From contig NZ_JAPIVP010000001.1 in NCBI RefSeq assembly GCF_026239555.1, forward strand, positions 310,001 through 374,000: a stretch of DNA of 64,000 nt. The letters are read 5' to 3'. How positions within the stretch are numbered: the first letter of the stretch is position 1; each line of letters opens with the position of its first letter. Below, piece after piece: positions 61,928 through 64,000 of this stretch. The DNA comes from Pedobacter sp. PF22-3. GTDB taxonomy: Bacteria > Bacteroidota > Bacteroidia > Sphingobacteriales > Sphingobacteriaceae. The position numbers and the translations under genes are program-made. Under the pieces are notes generated by a model. That model was not told where the DNA came from and made no database searches. It saw only the letters and a list, made by a program, of their open reading frames with translations.

Positions 61928-63199
61928 TCACTTCAGGTCGTTTATCAATTGGAATAGTTCATGCTCCTCTTCAGCATCTAATTCGATCATGCCTTTAAAC
62001 ATTTCAAAAATTTTATCATGGAGATTGGCGCACATTAAGAGATCGATCAGGCGTACGAAGGCTTTCTTCTGATCGGTATTTAAGCTGCCAAATAATTTTG
62101 GTTCTATCTCATACAATGCCTTAATTAAATTAACCAATGGAGGCTTCCTTAATTCTTTTTCTCTTTCACTGGCATAAACCGGAAATATCCCGTCCTGCTC
62201 GTAACTTTGAATCAAGTTGTTGGCATATTCTTTTAAAAATGGTTTGCGTTTACTTTTAAGGTATTCGGCTAGTGCTTTAATCAAAAACCTGTATTCGGCC
62301 GAAGATTTAGCCGCACCAAAAATGGCCACCTGCCCTTCATTTTCGAAACTTTTAAAATCGAAGTCACGAAAAAAATCACTGTCGATATAAACACTATGGA
62401 AATAATCGTCGCTTTTTTTATTTAAGGTGGTGTAATCTTTATAAATTTCTTCGCCACTGGCCAAAAAATAGTATTTGGACAATTCTTTGTGCAGGTTTTC
62501 TTTCCAGTGCACATATTTGATTTTAAAAGTAACAGCAGTATCAGGATAAACAAGCTTAAATTCTTCTATACTTTTAATATTGCTGCTAAAATCCAATGCT
62601 TCGCCATTTACAATAATGGCGTAATTCTTATGTTTATTCAATTCTATAAACCAACAGAATTCGTTGATCAAAAACGGAAGCACTATTGTTTCTATATCTT
62701 GCTGGCTGATCTTCAAATTGGTAAACGAAACAGTTGTACCTGTTGTACCGGTATGGCTCGGAACAGTGGAAAAATCGGAGCTATAATTATTTAAACCACC
62801 CGTATTAATTCGGATTTCGCCGTTATGAAAACCTTGTTCTGATTGATAAGTGGTATGCCAAACGGCATCGTGTGCGAAGGTAAAAAAGGTAAGCCTACCC
62901 ACCCCATTACGGCCATGCATTTTGGAGGTATGTTTTGGCGCTACAATCTGAATGGATTTTTCAGATTCGAAAAATGGCTCAAATTTTTGTGTTAAGCGGT
63001 CGAAATTGATTCCGTAACCATTATCAGCAATCTTTAATTCGGTTAAAAGCCCCAATGGATTGGATACGTAATCTACATGAATGGTATTTGCATTGGCATC
63101 AAAACCATTCCAAATGTATTCGGCAATCGCCTGTCTTTCATTATAGTTTTTAAGTACTTTTTGTATTCCTTTTGAAGTGATATTAACCTTTACCGACAT
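61928..63199 (-). CDS. GHKL (MORC/Hsp90-like) ATPase
   Basis: 423 residues from the ATG at 63199 (MSVKVNITSKGIQKV). The N-terminal ATP site is complete: E27/N31/D34 in AEYIWNGFDAN, ADNGYGI (D59-G63) and HGRNGVGR (G96-R102). An S5-type middle domain follows to about residue 215; the last 200 residues are helical and end in an acidic stretch (LDAEEEHELFQ). Similar stand-alone or paired ATPases occur in MORC-like and anti-phage contexts, but no partner gene is present here. A TATATTTG box lies 19 bases before the ATG. Confidence 0.8.
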   Translation of the reverse strand: MSVKVNITSKGIQKVLKNYNERQAIAEYIWNGFDANANTIHVDYVSNPLGLLTELKIADNGYGINFDRLTQKFEPFFESEKSIQIVAPKHTSKMHGRNGVGRLTFFTFAHDAVWHTTYQSEQGFHNGEIRINTGGLNNYSSDFSTVPSHTGTTGTTVSFTNLKISQQDIETIVLPFLINEFCWFIELNKHKNYAIIVNGEALDFSSNIKSIEEFKLVYPDTAVTFKIKYVHWKENLHKELSKYYFLASGEEIYKDYTTLNKKSDDYFHSVYIDSDFFRDFDFKSFENEGQVAIFGAAKSSAEYRFLIKALAEYLKSKRKPFLKEYANNLIQSYEQDGIFPVYASEREKELRKPPLVNLIKALYEIEPKLFGSLNTDQKKAFVRLIDLLMCANLHDKIFEMFKGMIELDAEEEHELFQLINDLK

Positions 63200-63300
63200 A
63201 TTTACTAAAATAATTAGCAAATATACCATAAAATTTGATCTTTTAAGCTTTAAAATAACGAATTCCTTACACTACCCAATTATTTCTAAAACAGGGCCCG

Positions 63301-64000
63301 TTATATTTCCCGCTGACTAAAATGCCTACGAAGTTTTTCTTCTTCTATATCGAGCAGCTCTAATTGCTCTCTGATCAGCTCATCGTTAATCTGCTCTTTT
63401 TTATTTAACCCTTTCAGTAAAGTGCGCTGCTGCGCCATAATATCTTCCAATACAATACGGTAATCGTGATAAAAGTCTTCAGATCTGGAAATGTTCTCTT
63501 CTTTTTCCCAATCCCTCAGTAATTCCATCTCTGCTTCAATCCGAATTTTGATTGATCTGATCATATCATTATTTGAGAAGGCTTCATGGTATTTTTCATC
63601 CAAAATTTTAAGCGATAACATGGATAATTTTTTTCTTACCATTTGTTTTTGCTGTTCAAAAGGAATCGTATAATCGGGATCTGGCATATTTAGCCATTTT
63701 ATCAATAATGGCAATGTTAAGCCTTGTAAAATCAAAGTAACCAATATTACATTGAATGTGATAAACAAGATTAAGTTACGTTGCGGAAAAACTGCACCAG
63801 ATTTTAAAGCCACCGGGATAGAGAGCGCAGCGGCAAGCGATACCACTCCCCTCATGCCTGCCCAGCCGAAAAGCAAAGATGCTTTCCAGCTTGGATTTGG
63901 ATCTGCCGTTGTAATAAAACGACTAATAAAACGCGTAAAATACAAGGCACCATAAGTGCTTGCTAATCTTGTAACAATTAAAACCAGACAAATAATTGTA
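63301..64000 (-). CDS. CPA1 family Na+/H+ antiporter, C-terminal part
   Basis: Reading frame is open to the window edge, so the start lies beyond 64000. Visible: the end of the transporter domain with SLLFGWAGMRGVVSLAAALSIP (conserved CPA1 motif) and the final membrane helix FNVILVTLILQGLTLPLLI, then a long cytoplasmic helical tail (about 140 residues, rich in Glu/Lys/Arg). Exchanges Na+ for H+ across the inner membrane. The TTG at 63945 is not the start; upstream codons continue the membrane segment. Confidence 0.85.
   Translation of the reverse strand, partial: TIICLVLIVTRLASTYGALYFTRFISRFITTADPNPSWKASLLFGWAGMRGVVSLAAALSIPVALKSGAVFPQRNLILFITFNVILVTLILQGLTLPLLIKWLNMPDPDYTIPFEQQKQMVRKKLSMLSLKILDEKYHEAFSNNDMIRSIKIRIEAEMELLRDWEKEENISRSEDFYHDYRIVLEDIMAQQRTLLKGLNKKEQINDELIREQLELLDIEEEKLRRHFSQREI

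Overview
The window is an AT-rich chromosomal segment of a Bacteroidota bacterium, most likely a Sphingobacteriaceae member close to Pedobacter. This rests on the protein families present (TPR/PD40/OmpA outer-membrane protein, GH92/GH97/GH29 periplasmic glycosidases, DUF4142, DUF6428-containing arsenic operon), on Bacteroidota-type -7 boxes (TAnnTTTG) and on dispersed intergenic repeats typical of that group. No rRNA, tRNA, CRISPR array, transposase, integrase or prophage gene was seen. Genus assignment is inference.

Layout. 1-4.8 kb: end of queE, an OmpA-family envelope protein, a YceH-like protein, fabF. 5-9.4 kb: two short-chain dehydrogenase (SDR) loci, one with a TetR repressor and two matching operators, the other an AraC regulator followed by two tandem paralogous SDRs. 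9.4-12.9 kb: a membrane protein, a Cys-rich secreted peptide and a compact arsenic operon (arsR, DUF6428, arsC, acr3). 13-26 kb: three secreted glycosidases (GH92, GH97, GH29) interspersed with mnmA, a CheY-like regulator, azoR, and a stress-flavoured group (DUF4142, an acidic protein, a voltage-gated-type K+ channel, a general-stress SDR).

27.2-40.3 kb is an assimilatory nitrate island: SUMT (siroheme), NirB, NirD, an unknown secreted protein, NarK, a NasA catalytic subunit fused to its own FAD/NADH/[2Fe-2S] reductase, a 'nitrate reductase associated' protein, an unusual protein with two sulfite/nitrite-reductase-like half domains and a rubredoxin tail, MobA, and a Crp/Fnr regulator whose four cysteines are spaced like those of FNR. 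A TGAT-N4-ATCA dyad in the SUMT/nirB promoter region is a candidate binding site.

40.5-48.9 kb: small unknown genes, a second DUF4142 lipoprotein, a CoiA-like nuclease lacking its zinc-finger half, pta-ackA, VOC and DinB proteins, and a class V PLP enzyme.

48.9-54.9 kb (minus strand) is the most striking locus: a tightly coupled operon of a MerA/LPD-like flavin disulfide reductase, an ABC ATPase, a permease fused to its substrate-binding domain (the EgtU architecture), EgtB and EgtD. It looks like a combined uptake, synthesis and recycling unit for ergothioneine, with the convergent class V PLP enzyme as a candidate C-S lyase. 55.4-61.8 kb (minus) is a 5-oxoprolinase operon (pxpB-pxpC-pxpA) with an NRAMP-fold transporter lacking the metal-binding motif and an M1 aminopeptidase, ending in a possible 21-residue coupled peptide and a terminator. 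The window closes with a GHKL/MORC-like ATPase and the 3' part of a CPA1 Na+/H+ antiporter gene.

Intergenic regions carry at least four families of dispersed repeats, including about 90-bp MITE-like elements with nested inverted repeats.
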